Shown here piece after piece: positions 40,844-40,917 of a stretch of DNA of 40,917 nt. Under the pieces are notes generated by a model that ran no database searches, was not told the DNA's origin, and saw only the letters and a program-made list of their open reading frames with translations. Numbering within the stretch: the stretch's first letter is position 1; every line of letters starts with the position of its first letter. Source of the stretch: an uncultured Prevotellaceae bacterium. Its GTDB lineage: Bacteria > Bacteroidota > Bacteroidia > Bacteroidales > Bacteroidaceae. Location of the stretch: contig CACZIT010000028.1 in assembly GCA_902781315.1 (NCBI GenBank), forward strand, positions 1-40,917, in the 5' to 3' direction. Made by a program: the position numbers and the translations under genes.

Positions 40844-40917
40844 ATGCTGACAGAGAAAACTCTCGAGAAACTCCGAATACTGGCTGAGTCGGCGAAGTAC
40901 GATGTGTCGTGCTCGTC
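40844..40917 (+). CDS. Start of a putative DNA modification/repair radical SAM protein (partial)
   Basis: An ATG at 40844 opens a frame that runs off the window. The first residues, MLTEKTLEKLRILAESAKYD followed by VSCS, match the N-terminus I recall for the family annotated as putative DNA modification/repair radical SAM proteins, which begin with a helix and an AKYDVSCSSSG motif. The CxxxCxxC cluster motif lies beyond the window, so the call rests on about 24 residues. Confidence 0.6.
   Translation, partial: MLTEKTLEKLRILAESAKYDVSCS

Overview
The window looks like a chromosomal segment of a Prevotella-like member of the Bacteroidales, from gut, rumen or mouth. Three things point there. Promoters follow the Bacteroidetes pattern of a TTG/TTTG box, 19-20 bases, then TAnnTTTGC. 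Family content is typical: DUF4492-cydAB, DUF5020, DUF6078, a VirE-N/VapE-type protein, BACON, BspA-like and InlB-B-repeat surface proteins, and Mrp with an N-terminal MIP18 domain. Gene starts lack clear Shine-Dalgarno sites. I cannot fix the genus. No rRNA, tRNA, CRISPR array, transposase or integrase was seen.

Layout. 0-4.8 kb: a secreted tandem alpha/beta hydrolase, divergent from mrp and a sugar O-acetyltransferase, then a DUF5020 outer membrane protein. 4.9-10.9 kb: a minus-strand export operon (coiled-coil protein, TolC, membrane fusion protein, two ABC-2 permeases) with no ATPase. 11.1-13.3 kb: ftsZ and a conserved hypothetical gene, away from any division cluster. 13.4-24.9 kb: a surface-protein block with a BACON lipoprotein, a predicted beta-barrel protein, a 1980-residue protein carrying a GH26 mannanase domain inside leucine-rich and InlB-type repeats, a paralogous 1071-residue protein, and an AT-rich DUF2971 gene. 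25.0-31.9 kb: a tight nine-gene minus-strand operon joining a LytTR regulator, two FHA-zinc-ribbon proteins, a calcium-loop-like membrane protein, a Sel1 protein, a pseudokinase-MORN membrane protein and three secreted proteins. 32.2-34.7 kb: a VapE-type helicase gene and a DUF6078 gene, separated by five palindromes with an exact 22-bp period. 34.9-39.0 kb: DUF4492-cydA-cydB and a periplasmic cyclophilin. 39.2-40.9 kb: a membrane protein, an SGNH hydrolase, and the start of a radical SAM gene.

Three observations stand out. First, the nine-gene FHA/pseudokinase/MORN operon reads like an envelope signalling system that I cannot match to a named one. Second, the 22-bp palindrome array next to the helicase gene resembles iterons or an operator array. 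Third, the window is seeded with small repeat families. One is a palindromic C-rich/G-rich element in at least nine copies, eight of which lie in or form the end of reading frames (FtsZ, CydA, DUF4492, the SGNH hydrolase and the two surface proteins). Others are arrays of tiny hairpins (5-bp stem, 3-nt loop) and 6-8-mer tandem repeats that sit between operon genes, often directly after a stop codon.
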